Assembly: GCF_016862315.1 (NCBI RefSeq)
Contig: NZ_BOMS01000083.1
Coordinates: 1 to 64,000, forward strand
Direction of reading: 5' to 3'
Length of the DNA stretch: 64,000 nucleotides
Source: Actinoplanes palleronii
Lineage (GTDB): Bacteria; Actinomycetota; Actinomycetes; Mycobacteriales; Micromonosporaceae
Positions 24,959 through 33,229 of the stretch are shown in pieces. The stretch's first letter is position 1. Each line of letters starts with the position of its first letter. The translations under genes were made by a program, and so were the position numbers. The notes beneath the pieces were generated by a model. It made no database searches and had not been told where the DNA came from. It saw only the letters and a program-made list of their open reading frames with translations.

Positions 24959-26985
24959 CGCAGGAACGCGGCCGCGACACCGGCGTCCACCGGCACGTGC
25001 AGCCCGGTGGTGTGCGACAGCTCGCCGGCGGTCAGCACGAACACCGCGTTCGCCACGTGCTCCGGCAGCACCTCCCGCTTGAGCAGGGTGCGCTGGGCGT
25101 AGAACGCGCCCAGCTCCGACTCCGGGACGCCGTAGACGGCGGCCCGCTGCGCGCCCCACCCGGCCGCGAAGATGCCCGAGCCGCGCACGACACCGTCGGG
25201 GTTGATGCCGTTCACCCGTACCCCGAAAGCGCCGAGCTCGGCGGCCAGCAACCGGACCTGATGCGCCTGGTCGGCCTTGGCCGCGCCGTAGGCGACGTTG
25301 TTCGGCCCGGCGAACAGCGAGTTCTTGCTGGAGATGTAGACGATGTCGCCGCCCATCGCCTGGCCGATCAGGATCCGCGCGGCCGCCTTCGCGACCAGGA
25401 ACGAGCCCTTGGCCATCACGTCGTGCTGCAGGTCCCAGTCCTGCTCGGTGGTCTCCAGCAGCGGCTTGGAGATGGACAGCCCTGCGTTGTTGACGACCAG
25501 GTCGACACCGCCGAATGCGAGCACCGCGGCGTCCAGCGCGGCCTCGACCGCGGCCGCGTCGGTCACGTCGGCGACCACCGCGACGGCCGTGTCGGTGCCG
25601 CCGATCTCGCGGGCCACGGATTCCGCGGTGGCCGCGTCGCGGTCGGCGACCACGACGCAGGCACCCTCGGCGGCCAGCCGCAGCGCGATCGCCCGGCCGA
25701 TGCCGGAGCCGCCGCCGGTCACGAACGCGACCCGTGTGGCCAGCGGTTTCGGCTGTGGCATCCGCTGCAGCTTCGCCTCTTCGAGCGACCAGTACTCGAT
25801 GCGGAACTTCTCCGACTCGTCGATCGGTGCGTACCGGGAAATCGCCTCGGCGCCGCGCATCACGTTGATCGCGTTGACGTAGAACTCGCCGGCCACCCGG
25901 GCGGTCTGCTTGGTGGCGCCGAACGAGAACATCCCGACACCGGGGACCAGCACGATCGCCGGGTCGGCGCCGCGGATCGCCGGGCTGTCCGCGGTGGCGT
26001 GCCGGTCGTAGTAGGCGCGGTAGTCGGCGCGGTAGGCCTCGTGCAGCTCGCGGAGCCGCTCGGTGACCTGCTCGATCGGCGCGTCCGGGGCGGTGTCCAG
26101 CACCAGCGGCTTGACCTTGGTGCGCAGGAAGTGGTCCGGGCAGGAGGTGCCCAGCGCGGCCAGCTCGGCGAGGCGTTCACTGCCGACGAAGTCGAGCACC
26201 ACGTCGGCGTCGGTGAAGTGGCCGACCTGCGGGCGGTCCGTGGAGGCGAGACCGCGGATCACCGGGAAGAGGGCCGCGGCGCGCTTCCGTCGTACCCCTG
26301 CGGTTAATGGCTCTTGGGACATCGCGCCGAACGGCGCGCCGCGGCCGTGCGTCGCGATGTACGCCGCGGCGGTGTCGATGATCTCCTGGGAGTGTGCCTC
26401 GCACTCGTCGCTGGTCGCGCCCCACGCGGTGATCCCGTGCCCGCCCAGGATCACGCCGATCGCCTGCGGGTTCGCCTGCTGCACGGCGGCGATGTCCAGG
26501 CCGAGCTGGAACCCGGGGCGGCGCCAGTCCACCCAGAGCACCCGGTCGCCGAAGATCTCCTTGGTCAGCGCGGGCCCGTCGGCGGCGGTGGCGATCGCGA
26601 TGCCGGCGTCCGGGTGCAGGTGGTCCACGTGCGCGACGTCGACCAGGGCGTGCATCGCGGTGTCGATGCTCGGCGCGGCACCGCCCCGGCCGTGCAGGCA
26701 GTAGTCGAACGCGGCGACCATCTCGTCCTCGCGCTCCACGCCGGGATAGACGCCGGGCAGTGCGCGCAGCCGGTCCAGCCGCAGCACGGCCAGGCCCTTC
26801 TCGGTCAGGGTGCCCAGGTCGCCGCCGGAGCCCTTGACCCAGAGCAGCTCGACGTCCGCGCCGGTGACCGGGTCGGCGCCGGCGCCCTTGGCGGAGGTGT
26901 TGCCGCCGGCGTAGTTCGTGGTGCGCGGATCCGCGCCGAGACGGTTCGAGCGGGCGATGAGCGCGGTGACTGCGGGGTTGGTCAT
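24955..26985 (-). CDS. rhaEW: Bifunctional rhamnulose-1-phosphate aldolase / lactaldehyde dehydrogenase
   Basis: A 676-residue fusion. The N-terminal class II aldolase domain (about 1-400) shows GNTSAKG, the metal-binding VAHVDHLHPDAG and ILGGHGITAWG. The C-terminal short-chain dehydrogenase (about 420-676) has the NAD-binding TGGGSGIGRA, NNAG, catalytic Ser in VYISSKNS and YGAAKADQ. It cleaves L-rhamnulose 1-phosphate to dihydroxyacetone phosphate and L-lactaldehyde, then oxidises lactaldehyde to L-lactate. It is first in the operon with AAGGAA before the ATG. The isomerase (rhaI) and a transporter are not in this window. Confidence 0.93.
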   Translation of the reverse strand: MTNPAVTALIARSNRLGADPRTTNYAGGNTSAKGAGADPVTGADVELLWVKGSGGDLGTLTEKGLAVLRLDRLRALPGVYPGVEREDEMVAAFDYCLHGRGGAAPSIDTAMHALVDVAHVDHLHPDAGIAIATAADGPALTKEIFGDRVLWVDWRRPGFQLGLDIAAVQQANPQAIGVILGGHGITAWGATSDECEAHSQEIIDTAAAYIATHGRGAPFGAMSQEPLTAGVRRKRAAALFPVIRGLASTDRPQVGHFTDADVVLDFVGSERLAELAALGTSCPDHFLRTKVKPLVLDTAPDAPIEQVTERLRELHEAYRADYRAYYDRHATADSPAIRGADPAIVLVPGVGMFSFGATKQTARVAGEFYVNAINVMRGAEAISRYAPIDESEKFRIEYWSLEEAKLQRMPQPKPLATRVAFVTGGGSGIGRAIALRLAAEGACVVVADRDAATAESVAREIGGTDTAVAVVADVTDAAAVEAALDAAVLAFGGVDLVVNNAGLSISKPLLETTEQDWDLQHDVMAKGSFLVAKAAARILIGQAMGGDIVYISSKNSLFAGPNNVAYGAAKADQAHQVRLLAAELGAFGVRVNGINPDGVVRGSGIFAAGWGAQRAAVYGVPESELGAFYAQRTLLKREVLPEHVANAVFVLTAGELSHTTGLHVPVDAGVAAAFLR

Positions 26986-27064
26986 GGCGTTCCTTCAGGC
27001 CGGGTGCCGGACGGTCGTGTCCCGGAGAGCGGTACGCCGGACGGCGCCGCTCCGGATGGCGACG

Positions 27065-27117
27065 TGAAACGTTTCAGAGTTACCGACAGGTTACGCACAA
27101 CCCTTCCGCGCGGTCAA
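27065..27117 (-). promoter_or_regulatory. rha-lut promoter with LacI-type operator
   Basis: Read on the minus strand: TTGACC (27117-27112), 18-bp spacer, TAACCT (27093-27088), then the perfect 12-bp palindrome TGAAACGTTTCA (27076-27065). The operator would cover about +5 to +16, a position suited to repression. The same palindrome, with one change, lies upstream of the lacI-type gene at 33289-33300. About 80-95 nt of leader precede the rhaEW ATG. Confidence 0.75.
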
Positions 27118-27127
27118 GACATACGGA

Positions 27128-27156
27128 ACCGCCCGGACCGCGGCGGTCCGGGCGGT
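27128..27156 (-). terminator. Strong hairpin terminator after doxX-like gene
   Basis: ACCGCCCGGACCG (27128-27140) and CGGTCCGGGCGGT (27144-27156) form a perfect 13-bp stem with a 3-nt loop, 14 bp beyond the stop of the DoxX gene and just upstream of the rha promoter, so it insulates the two units. Confidence 0.75.
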
Positions 27157-27170
27157 GGTTGTCTCGGCTG

Positions 27171-27728
27171 TCAGATCAGCCAGCGGTTCTTCTGAATCAG
27201 CGGGAGGGTGGCCCACCAGCGGCCCAGGCCCCAGGTGTGCCCGGCGTAGGTCAGGGCGAAGATGACGCCGCTGATCGCGTAGATGACGTGGTAGTCGACG
27301 ATCGGGTTGCTCGAGCCGCTGGCCAGGGGCCACTCGGCCAGCCACATCATGGCCATCATCAGGATCGCCGAGACCGAGGCGACCCGCAGGCCGATACCCA
27401 GGATCATGGCGAGGCCGATGCCGAGCAGGCCGAGCATGAAGGCCCAGTTCGCGAACGTGGTGCCGGCCAGGCTGTGGAACATGCCCTTGAGCGGGCCGGC
27501 TTCCACGCTGGACAGGAAGCCCTTGGTCGGCGAGCCACCGTTGATCCAGGCCTTGGCCGACGGGGTGGCGTACCCGAAGCCGAAGACCTTGTCCAGGAAC
27601 GCCCACAGGAAGACGAACCCGGTCGCCACCCGCAGAACGGCGATCGCCTTGGCAGCTGACTTGGTGAGTATCGAACCCGGGGCCTCGACCTGCTCGAGCT
27701 GCGCCGCGTGGTGTCCAACGGTGGTCAT
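27171..27728 (-). CDS. DoxX/DoxD family membrane protein
   Basis: A 185-residue membrane protein with four or five helices (about 32-52, 85-110, 112-130, 150-170) and a cytoplasmic N-terminus. The motif RVATGFVFLWAFLDKVFGFG with a later GLAMILGIGLRVASV is typical of the DoxX/DoxD family (thiosulfate:quinone oxidoreductase subunit-like, or redox-stress membrane proteins). I chose ATG 27728 because AAGGAGG sits six bases upstream. It stands alone, ended by the hairpin at 27128-27156. Function is uncertain. Confidence 0.8.
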   Translation of the reverse strand: MTTVGHHAAQLEQVEAPGSILTKSAAKAIAVLRVATGFVFLWAFLDKVFGFGYATPSAKAWINGGSPTKGFLSSVEAGPLKGMFHSLAGTTFANWAFMLGLLGIGLAMILGIGLRVASVSAILMMAMMWLAEWPLASGSSNPIVDYHVIYAISGVIFALTYAGHTWGLGRWWATLPLIQKNRWLI

Positions 27729-27828
27729 CGTTGCCTCCTTCATCAATCTCTCTGCCCTGAACACTCCTCTCCGAGCGGTGGCCGCACCCGGGTCCGACCA
27801 CCCGACTCGACGGGCCGAAAGTCCCGGC

Positions 27829-29229
27829 TCAGGCCGTTTTTACCAACTGCGGCTCCTCGGCGTGCGTGACCCGGTGCCGGACGAAGATCAGCACCAGGAC
27901 GCCGGCGACCAGCGCGGTACCGGACGCGACCAGCAGGATGGCGTTGAGACCGTCCGCGAACGCGGCCGGCTGACCGTGCCCGGCGCTGACCTTGTTCGCG
28001 AAGATGGTGCCGAACACCGCCACCCCGAGCGCGAACCCGAGCTGCCGGAACGTGTTCAGCGCCCCGCCTGCCATCCCGCTGCGCTCCCGCGGCACCTCGG
28101 CCAGCACCGCCGACGACAGCGACGGCAGCACCGAGCCGACCCCGACGCCGACCACGATCAGGCCGGGGATCAGCGCCGAGCCGGTGCTGTCCGCGTCCAG
28201 CCGGGCCTGCAGCAGGTCACCGGCCGCGATCAGCAGCAGGCCGACGCCGACCGTCCAGCGGGGCGCGACCCGCTGCAGCAGCCGGCCGGCCCCCGCGCCG
28301 ACGACCAGCGAGGCCGCGGCCATCGGCAGGGCGCCGACCAGGCCCGCGTCGACCGGGCCGTTGCCGAGCACCTGCTGCAGCCAGACCGTGCCGAACGGCA
28401 GGTAGCCGAACGCGGCGGCCTGGGTGAGGAACGCCGCGACGATCAGCACGGCGAACGGCCCCCGCCGGAACAGCGCCAGGTCCAGCATCGGGTGGTCCGA
28501 GCGCCGTTCGGCGACGATGAACGCGGCCAGCGCGACAAGCCCGGCACCGAACGCGGCGAGCGCCACGCCGTCGGTCCAGCCGGCGTCTCCGGCGCGGATC
28601 AGACCGTACGTGACAGCGGCGGCCGCGACCGTGAAGCTCACCGTGCCGGGCAGATCGAAGCGGCCACCCTGCGGCGCCCGGGACTCACTCACGCCGCGCA
28701 CGGTGAACCAGACCGCGATCAGGCAGACCGGCAGGTTGACCAGGAAGATCCAGCGCCAGCCGAAGTGCTCGGTGAGCAGCCCGCCGGCCAGCGGACCGGC
28801 GGCCGCCGCGGCGCCGTTGACCGCGCCCCAGACGCCGAACGCGACACCGCGGTCACGGCCCTGGTAGGTGACGTTGAGCAGGGCCGCCGTGGTGGCGAAC
28901 ATGGCCGCGCCGCCGGCACCCTGCAGGATTCGCGCGGCGACCAGCGCCTGCTCGTTCGGGGCCACCGCACAGAGCAGCGAGGAGAGGGCGAACAGCCCGA
29001 TACCGATCAGGTAGGTGCGGCGGCGGCCGTACCGGTCGGCGAGCGAGCCGGCGCCGAGCAGCAGGGCGGCGAGCGACAGGGCGTACCCGTCGAGCACCCA
29101 CTGCAGGTCGGCGTAGCCGGCGTCGAACTTGTCGCCGATGGCCGGCAGCGCCACGACGACGATGGTGACGTCCACCAGCAGCAGGAACGTGCCGAGACAG
29201 ACGGCGATCAGAGGTGACCATTTACGCAT
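27829..29229 (-). CDS. MFS transporter, DHA2 (EmrB/QacA) family
   Basis: A 466-residue permease with 14 predicted helices. Motif A appears as LADRYGRRRTY after TM2, motif C-like WGAVNGAAAAAGPLAGGLL in TM5, and the LFLLLVDVTIVVVALPAIG start is typical of DHA2 drug exporters. ATG 29227-29229 fits the family start; the ORF extension to 29298 is not hydrophobic and overlaps the divergent promoter. It is divergent from the Lrp-like regulator at 29316, which is a likely controller. Substrate unknown, probably a toxic organic compound or secondary metabolite. Confidence 0.88.
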   Translation of the reverse strand: MRKWSPLIAVCLGTFLLLVDVTIVVVALPAIGDKFDAGYADLQWVLDGYALSLAALLLGAGSLADRYGRRRTYLIGIGLFALSSLLCAVAPNEQALVAARILQGAGGAAMFATTAALLNVTYQGRDRGVAFGVWGAVNGAAAAAGPLAGGLLTEHFGWRWIFLVNLPVCLIAVWFTVRGVSESRAPQGGRFDLPGTVSFTVAAAAVTYGLIRAGDAGWTDGVALAAFGAGLVALAAFIVAERRSDHPMLDLALFRRGPFAVLIVAAFLTQAAAFGYLPFGTVWLQQVLGNGPVDAGLVGALPMAAASLVVGAGAGRLLQRVAPRWTVGVGLLLIAAGDLLQARLDADSTGSALIPGLIVVGVGVGSVLPSLSSAVLAEVPRERSGMAGGALNTFRQLGFALGVAVFGTIFANKVSAGHGQPAAFADGLNAILLVASGTALVAGVLVLIFVRHRVTHAEEPQLVKTA

Positions 29230-29315
29230 GCCCAGCACAATGCCGGTCCCGGCTCCGATCTCCCCAACCAGAACGCTGTTTCCTGCGGATCTCGACATCG
29301 GGATACGGTGATCCT

Positions 29316-30272
29316 GTGGAAATCGACGAGCTGGACCGCCAGATGACGCACGCCCTGCGGATCAACGGCCGGGCCGGATACCGCGAGATCGGCGCGGTGC
29401 TCGGCGTCTCCGACCAGACCGTCGCCCGGCGTTATCGCCGGTTGCGCGCCGATGCGGGCCTGCGGGTCGTCGGTCTGCCCAACCCCATAGAGCTCGGGTA
29501 CGAAACCTGGGCACTGCGCCTGCGCGCCACGCCGGACGCGGCCCTGTCGATCGCCATGGCCCTGGCCCGCCGTCCGGACACCGCCTGGGTCTCGATCACC
29601 TCGGGCGGTACCGAGATCGCCTGCAGCGTCTACGTCCCGGCGGCCGCCGATCGGGAGGCACTGCTGCTGCAGAAGCTCCCGCGCACCCCACGCCTGGTCG
29701 CGGTCAGCGCGCACTGCGTGATCCACAACTATGTCGGCGGCGCGGTCGGCCCGGACCTGCGCGACGACGCCCTGACCGCCGGGCAGATCGCCGAGCTGAC
29801 CCCGCGGCGGACCTCCGGCGCGAGCGCCGCGCACCTCACCGCCGCCGACGCGCCACTGCTGGAGGCGTTCGCCTGGGACGGCCGGCTCAGCTACGCCGAG
29901 CTCGCGGGCCGGACCGGCTGGCCGGAGTCGACGGTGCGCCGCCGGGTCCAGGAGCTGTTCGAGTCGGGGTCGCTCTACACCGACGTGGAGACCGAGCCGG
30001 AGCTGTTCGGGTTCCGCGCCGCGGTGATCATGTGGCTCTCGGTGGCGCCGTCCCGGGTCGCCTCGGTCGGCGCGGCACTGCGCGAGCACGAGGAGGTGGT
30101 CTTCGCGGCGGCCACCACCGGGCCGACAAACGTGCAGGTCACCGCGATCTGCCCGGACATGCCGGCCTTCTACCGGTACGTGACCGAGCGCCTCGGCTCA
30201 CTCGACGGGGTGGAGCGGATCGAGTCGGCGCCGGTGCTCAAGCACGTGAAACAACTGGGCTCGGTGCGCTGA
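29316..30272 (+). CDS. Lrp/AsnC family regulator with two HTH domains
   Basis: A 318-residue protein built from two Lrp-like halves. The first HTH is ELDRQMTHALRINGRAGYRE with VSDQTVARRYRRL (about 3-45) followed by a RAM-like domain. The second HTH is LLEAFAWDGRLSYAELAGRT with ESTVRRRVQEL (about 185-225), followed by another ligand-binding domain. Tandem Lrp proteins of this length are common in actinobacteria. The GTG at 29316 lies six bases after TACGGT with no Shine-Dalgarno, suggesting a leaderless transcript. It probably controls the divergent MFS exporter. Confidence 0.85.
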   Translation: MEIDELDRQMTHALRINGRAGYREIGAVLGVSDQTVARRYRRLRADAGLRVVGLPNPIELGYETWALRLRATPDAALSIAMALARRPDTAWVSITSGGTEIACSVYVPAAADREALLLQKLPRTPRLVAVSAHCVIHNYVGGAVGPDLRDDALTAGQIAELTPRRTSGASAAHLTAADAPLLEAFAWDGRLSYAELAGRTGWPESTVRRRVQELFESGSLYTDVETEPELFGFRAAVIMWLSVAPSRVASVGAALREHEEVVFAAATTGPTNVQVTAICPDMPAFYRYVTERLGSLDGVERIESAPVLKHVKQLGSVR

Positions 30273-30312
30273 CATACCGCCGATGGGTTGTACCCGTCGG
30301 GATTACCCACGA

Positions 30313-30356
30313 GTAAAGATCTTGTTAATAATATTTACCAGCATCGATCTAGATCG
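30313..30356 (+). promoter_or_regulatory. AT-rich control region before cutinase gene
   Basis: A sharply AT-rich patch in otherwise 70% GC DNA. GTAAA (30313-30317) and TTTAC (30334-30338) form an inverted repeat around GATCTTGTTAATAATA. The perfect 12-bp palindrome CGATCTAGATCG follows at 30345-30356. The cutinase ATG is at 30390 behind GGGAGCACCC. The pattern suggests a regulated promoter with one or two operators; no regulator can be named. Confidence 0.5.
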
Positions 30357-30389
30357 GTTCTCCCATTCCATCCCCCTCTGGGAGCACCC

Positions 30390-31241
30390 ATGTCCGTCCG
30401 ATCAGTTGTGGCCGCTGCCGTCCTGGCAGCTTCCATCGCCCTTCCGGCAGGCCCCGCGCAGGCCGCCGCCAATCCCTATGAGCGAGGCCCGGCGCCGACC
30501 ACCGCCAGCATCGAGGCCACCCGAGGATCGTTCGCCACCGCCACCGCCACCGTCGCCCGGACCAGCAGCTTCGGCGGCGGCACGATCTACTACCCGACCG
30601 ACACCACCGCGGGCACGTTCGGCGCGATCGCCGTGGCGCCCGGCTTCACGAACTCGCAGTCCGCGGTCGCCTGGCTGGGCCCGCGGATCGCCTCACAGGG
30701 CTTCGTCGTGATCGTCATCGACACGCTCAGCGTCTACGACTACCCGGACGCCCGCGGCACCCAGCTGCTGGCCGCCCTCGACTACCTGACCAGCACGAGC
30801 TCGGTGCGGACGCGCATCGACGCCACCCGGCTGGGCGTGATGGGCTACTCGATGGGCGGCGGCGGGGCGCTGTCGGCCTCCCGTACCCGATCGTCCCTGC
30901 AGGCGGCGGTGCCGCTCGCACCGTGGCACAGCACCAAGAGCTGGTCCACCGACAAGGTCCCGACCCTGATCTTCGGCGGGGAGAACGACACGACCGCACC
31001 GGTCGCGTCACACGCCGAGCCGTTCTACACCAGCCTGCCGAGCACCATCGACAAGGCCTACCTGGAGCTGAACAACGCCACCCACTCCGCCCCGACCTCG
31101 GCGAACGTGACGATCGCGAAGTACAGCATCTCCTGGCTCAAGCGCTTCATCGACAACGACACCCGCTACGACCAGTTCCTCTGCCCGGCGCCGTCCGGCA
31201 CGGCCATTCAGGAGTACCGCGACACCTGCCCGCACGCGTGA
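30390..31241 (+). CDS. Secreted cutinase / polyester hydrolase (TfCut2/PETase-like)
   Basis: A 283-residue secreted alpha/beta hydrolase. Signal peptide about 1-27 (VLAASIALPAGPAQA-A). The mature enzyme starts ANPYERGPAP, as in Thermobifida cutinases. Catalytic residues are S154 (GYSMGGGG), D200 (ENDTTAPV) and H232 (NATHSAP); the 46- and 32-residue spacings equal those of TfCut2 (S130, D176, H208). The oxyanion region reads PGFTNSQSA, with Phe where TfCut2 has Tyr. It keeps the substrate-side Trp (APWHSTKSW) and the terminal Cys pair (FLCPAP, DTCPHA). The native role is likely plant cutin or other polyester hydrolysis; activity on PET is a family-based inference. Confidence 0.93.
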   Translation: MSVRSVVAAAVLAASIALPAGPAQAAANPYERGPAPTTASIEATRGSFATATATVARTSSFGGGTIYYPTDTTAGTFGAIAVAPGFTNSQSAVAWLGPRIASQGFVVIVIDTLSVYDYPDARGTQLLAALDYLTSTSSVRTRIDATRLGVMGYSMGGGGALSASRTRSSLQAAVPLAPWHSTKSWSTDKVPTLIFGGENDTTAPVASHAEPFYTSLPSTIDKAYLELNNATHSAPTSANVTIAKYSISWLKRFIDNDTRYDQFLCPAPSGTAIQEYRDTCPHA

Positions 31242-31244
31242 AGA

Positions 31245-31280
31245 ACGCCGGCGGCCTCCCCTTCCGGAGGCCGCCGGCGT
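31245..31280 (+). terminator. Perfect 15-bp hairpin terminator after cutinase
   Basis: ACGCCGGCGGCCTCC (31245-31259) and GGAGGCCGCCGGCGT (31266-31280) pair perfectly around a 6-nt loop, starting four bases after the cutinase stop codon. Confidence 0.8.
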
Positions 31281-31320
31281 CACGAGCCCGTCGCCGTCCG
31301 GCACTGCCGGCGGCGCTGCG

Positions 31321-31429
31321 GTTCAGCGCCTTCCAGAATCCGGTGGCGCCGTGGTTCAGCGCCCTCCGGAATCCGGTGGCCCTGCGGTTCAGCGCCCTCC
31401 GGAATCCGGTGGCGTTGTAGCTCAGCGCC
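31321..31429. repeat. 33-bp direct repeat, about 3.3 copies
   Basis: The unit beginning GTTCAGCGCC and continuing with CTCCGGAATCCGGTGGC starts at 31321, 31354 and 31387. A fourth, degraded start at 31420 runs into the stop codon of the small membrane protein gene. Period is exactly 33 bp (11 codons). Confidence 0.85.
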
Positions 31430-31769
31430 AGAAAACGGCGACCGCGGCATTGACCAGAGTCAACGTGATGATGCCGATGAAGTGCCCCTTGTTGACCTCG
31501 TCCCGCTTGCGCGGGATGAACACCATAATGAAGATCATTACGGCGATGACGAGCTTGACGGCAAGCTTGGCCGGGTCCGGCTCGTGATCACCGCCGCCTC
31601 GCAGCGGCGCGGCCAGCCCCAGGCCGCTGACCAGCTGAATGATCGACCCCCACAGAACCGCCGGACTGATCCGGATCTTTCCGGACAGGAGCTGCGCTAT
31701 CCCCCCGCCGAGCAGCAGAGCGAAGCCGACAAGGTGCACGAACAGCAGGATCAACCGGAGTGCTTCCAC
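31422..31769 (-). CDS. Small four-helix membrane protein
   Basis: A 115-residue hydrophobic protein with helices at about 4-26 (RLILLFVHLVGFALLLGGG), 38-55, 72-92 (KLAVKLVIAVMIFIMVFIP) and 98-113. A charged loop GGGDHEPDP lies between helices 2 and 3. No named family recognised, though similar short integral membrane proteins are common in actinobacteria. I chose GTG 31769; a GTG at 31799 would add ten residues. Its stop lies in the last unit of the 33-bp repeat. Confidence 0.6.
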   Translation of the reverse strand: MEALRLILLFVHLVGFALLLGGGIAQLLSGKIRISPAVLWGSIIQLVSGLGLAAPLRGGGDHEPDPAKLAVKLVIAVMIFIMVFIPRKRDEVNKGHFIGIITLTLVNAAVAVFWR

Positions 31770-31799
31770 AGCCGGACAGCTTGCCAGCAAACCGAACAC

Positions 31800-32150
31800 C
31801 CGATCAATCCAGACTCACCCCCAGCCCAGCATTCCCTTGACCCGGCTCGAACACCGAACGCGAAGCAGCTGGCACCAGCGGCTGCCTCAACCCACCCGAA
31901 GCAGCCATCACCATCAGCCCAAGCCCGACGGCTGGCGCTAGCGGCTGCCTGAACGTCGTTCAAACGACCGCCACCACCAGCCGGCTGGCGCCAGGAGGTG
32001 CCTCAACAGCACCGAGACACCCCTCACCACCAGCCGAAGGCCAGCGGCTGGCGCCGGGAGGTGCCTCAACGGCACCGAGACACCGCTCACGGCCAGCCGA
32101 GGACCGGTGGCTGGGGCTGGAAGGTGCGTCGGCGGGCTTGAGGCGACCGC
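31800..32150. repeat. Gene-free repeat region with degenerate 63-bp units
   Basis: No gene is seen. Units starting GGCTGG(C/G)G(C/G) occur at 31983, 32046 and 32109, exactly 63 bp apart, with more degenerate relatives upstream near 31930 and 31870. The units at 31983 and 32046 contain a small hairpin, GGTGCC-TCAAC-GGCACC in the second. Both of these also carry an ACCGAGACACC segment. Confidence 0.7.
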
Positions 32151-32160
32151 GGGCCGAGAG

Positions 32161-33201
32161 TCAGCGGCGGATGGTGCCCGTTGAGGAGCGGGCGACCAGG
32201 GCTGGGACGAAGGTTGCCTGTTCGTGGACGTGGTCCGGGTTGGTGGCCTCGTCGAGCACCAGGCGGGCGGCGGTGCGGCCCAGCTCCTGGCGGGGCTGGC
32301 GGACCGAGGTCAGCGGGACCGCGGCGGCCGCGGCGAAGTCGATGTCGTCGAAGCCGACGATGGCCAGGTCGTCCGGGACGCGCAGGCCGGCGGTCACCGC
32401 GTGCTGCAGCAGGCCCAGGGCGAGCAGGTCGTTGGCGCAGAATGCGGCGGTCGGGCGGCGGCGGGACGGCAGGCCGGCCAGGCGTTCGCCGGCGGAGCGG
32501 CCCTCGCTGACGGTGAGCGCCTCGGTGGGCAGGTGGATCAGGTCCTCGGCGGGGCGGCCGAACTCCGCCCACACCTCGCGGGCGCCCTGGAAACGCTCGC
32601 GGACCTGGCCGATGCTGTCCGGGCCGCCGACAAACGCCACCCGCTCATGTCCGCGATCGATCAGGTGCTCGACCGCGATCCGGCCGCCCAGCACGTCGTC
32701 GACCGCGACCGAGCAGTGGTCTCCGGCGGTGCTGAGCCGGTCGACCATCACGAACGGGATGCCACGCTGGGCGATCTCGGCCAGGTGCGGGGCGTCCGGG
32801 TCGACCGGGGTGATCAGGATGCCCTGGACCCGCTGCTGGACGAGGCGGTCGAGGTGCTTGGACTCCCGCTCGGCGCGGCCGCCGCTGTTGCAGACGAACA
32901 GCGAGAGGTCGGCGGCGTCCGCGGCGTTCTCGATGCCCTCGGCCACGTCCTGGAAGAACGGGTTGCCGCCGTCGAGCATCACGTAGGCCAGCGCGCGACT
33001 GGTGCCGGCGCGCAGCTGGCGCGCCGACTCGTTGCGGACGAAGCCGAGCTCGGCCATCGCCCGCTCGACCCGCTCGCGGGTGCCGGTGCTGACCACGGCC
33101 GGCCGGTTGAGCACGTTGGACACCGTGCCGAGGGAGACGCCGGCGGCTGCCGCGACGTCCTTGACCGACGGCGCGCGGCCGTTGCGCGACTGCTGAGCCA
33201 A
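32161..33201 (-). CDS. LacI family transcriptional regulator, probable rhamnose repressor
   Basis: A 346-residue LacI-type repressor. The N-terminal HTH is SVKDVAAAAGVSLGTVSNVL, with the hinge helix ESARQLRAGTS, followed by a periplasmic-binding-protein-like effector domain (RALAYVMLDGGNPFFQ, VDRLSTAGDHCSVAVDDVLG, GFDDIDFAAAAAVPLTSVRQP). A TTG start follows GAGGGGG. Operators TGAAACRTTTCA occur both before this gene and before the rha-lut operon, so I infer that it is the repressor of L-rhamnose use; an L-rhamnose-pathway inducer is assumed. Confidence 0.88.
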   Translation of the reverse strand: MAQQSRNGRAPSVKDVAAAAGVSLGTVSNVLNRPAVVSTGTRERVERAMAELGFVRNESARQLRAGTSRALAYVMLDGGNPFFQDVAEGIENAADAADLSLFVCNSGGRAERESKHLDRLVQQRVQGILITPVDPDAPHLAEIAQRGIPFVMVDRLSTAGDHCSVAVDDVLGGRIAVEHLIDRGHERVAFVGGPDSIGQVRERFQGAREVWAEFGRPAEDLIHLPTEALTVSEGRSAGERLAGLPSRRRPTAAFCANDLLALGLLQHAVTAGLRVPDDLAIVGFDDIDFAAAAAVPLTSVRQPRQELGRTAARLVLDEATNPDHVHEQATFVPALVARSSTGTIRR

Positions 33202-33229
33202 CCCCGTGCCCCCTCACTTGAACGGCGGA

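Noticed and set aside
27307-29217. Open reading frame of 636 codons on the plus strand
   Set aside because: Opposite to the DoxX and MFS genes, whose products have clear transmembrane patterns and motifs.
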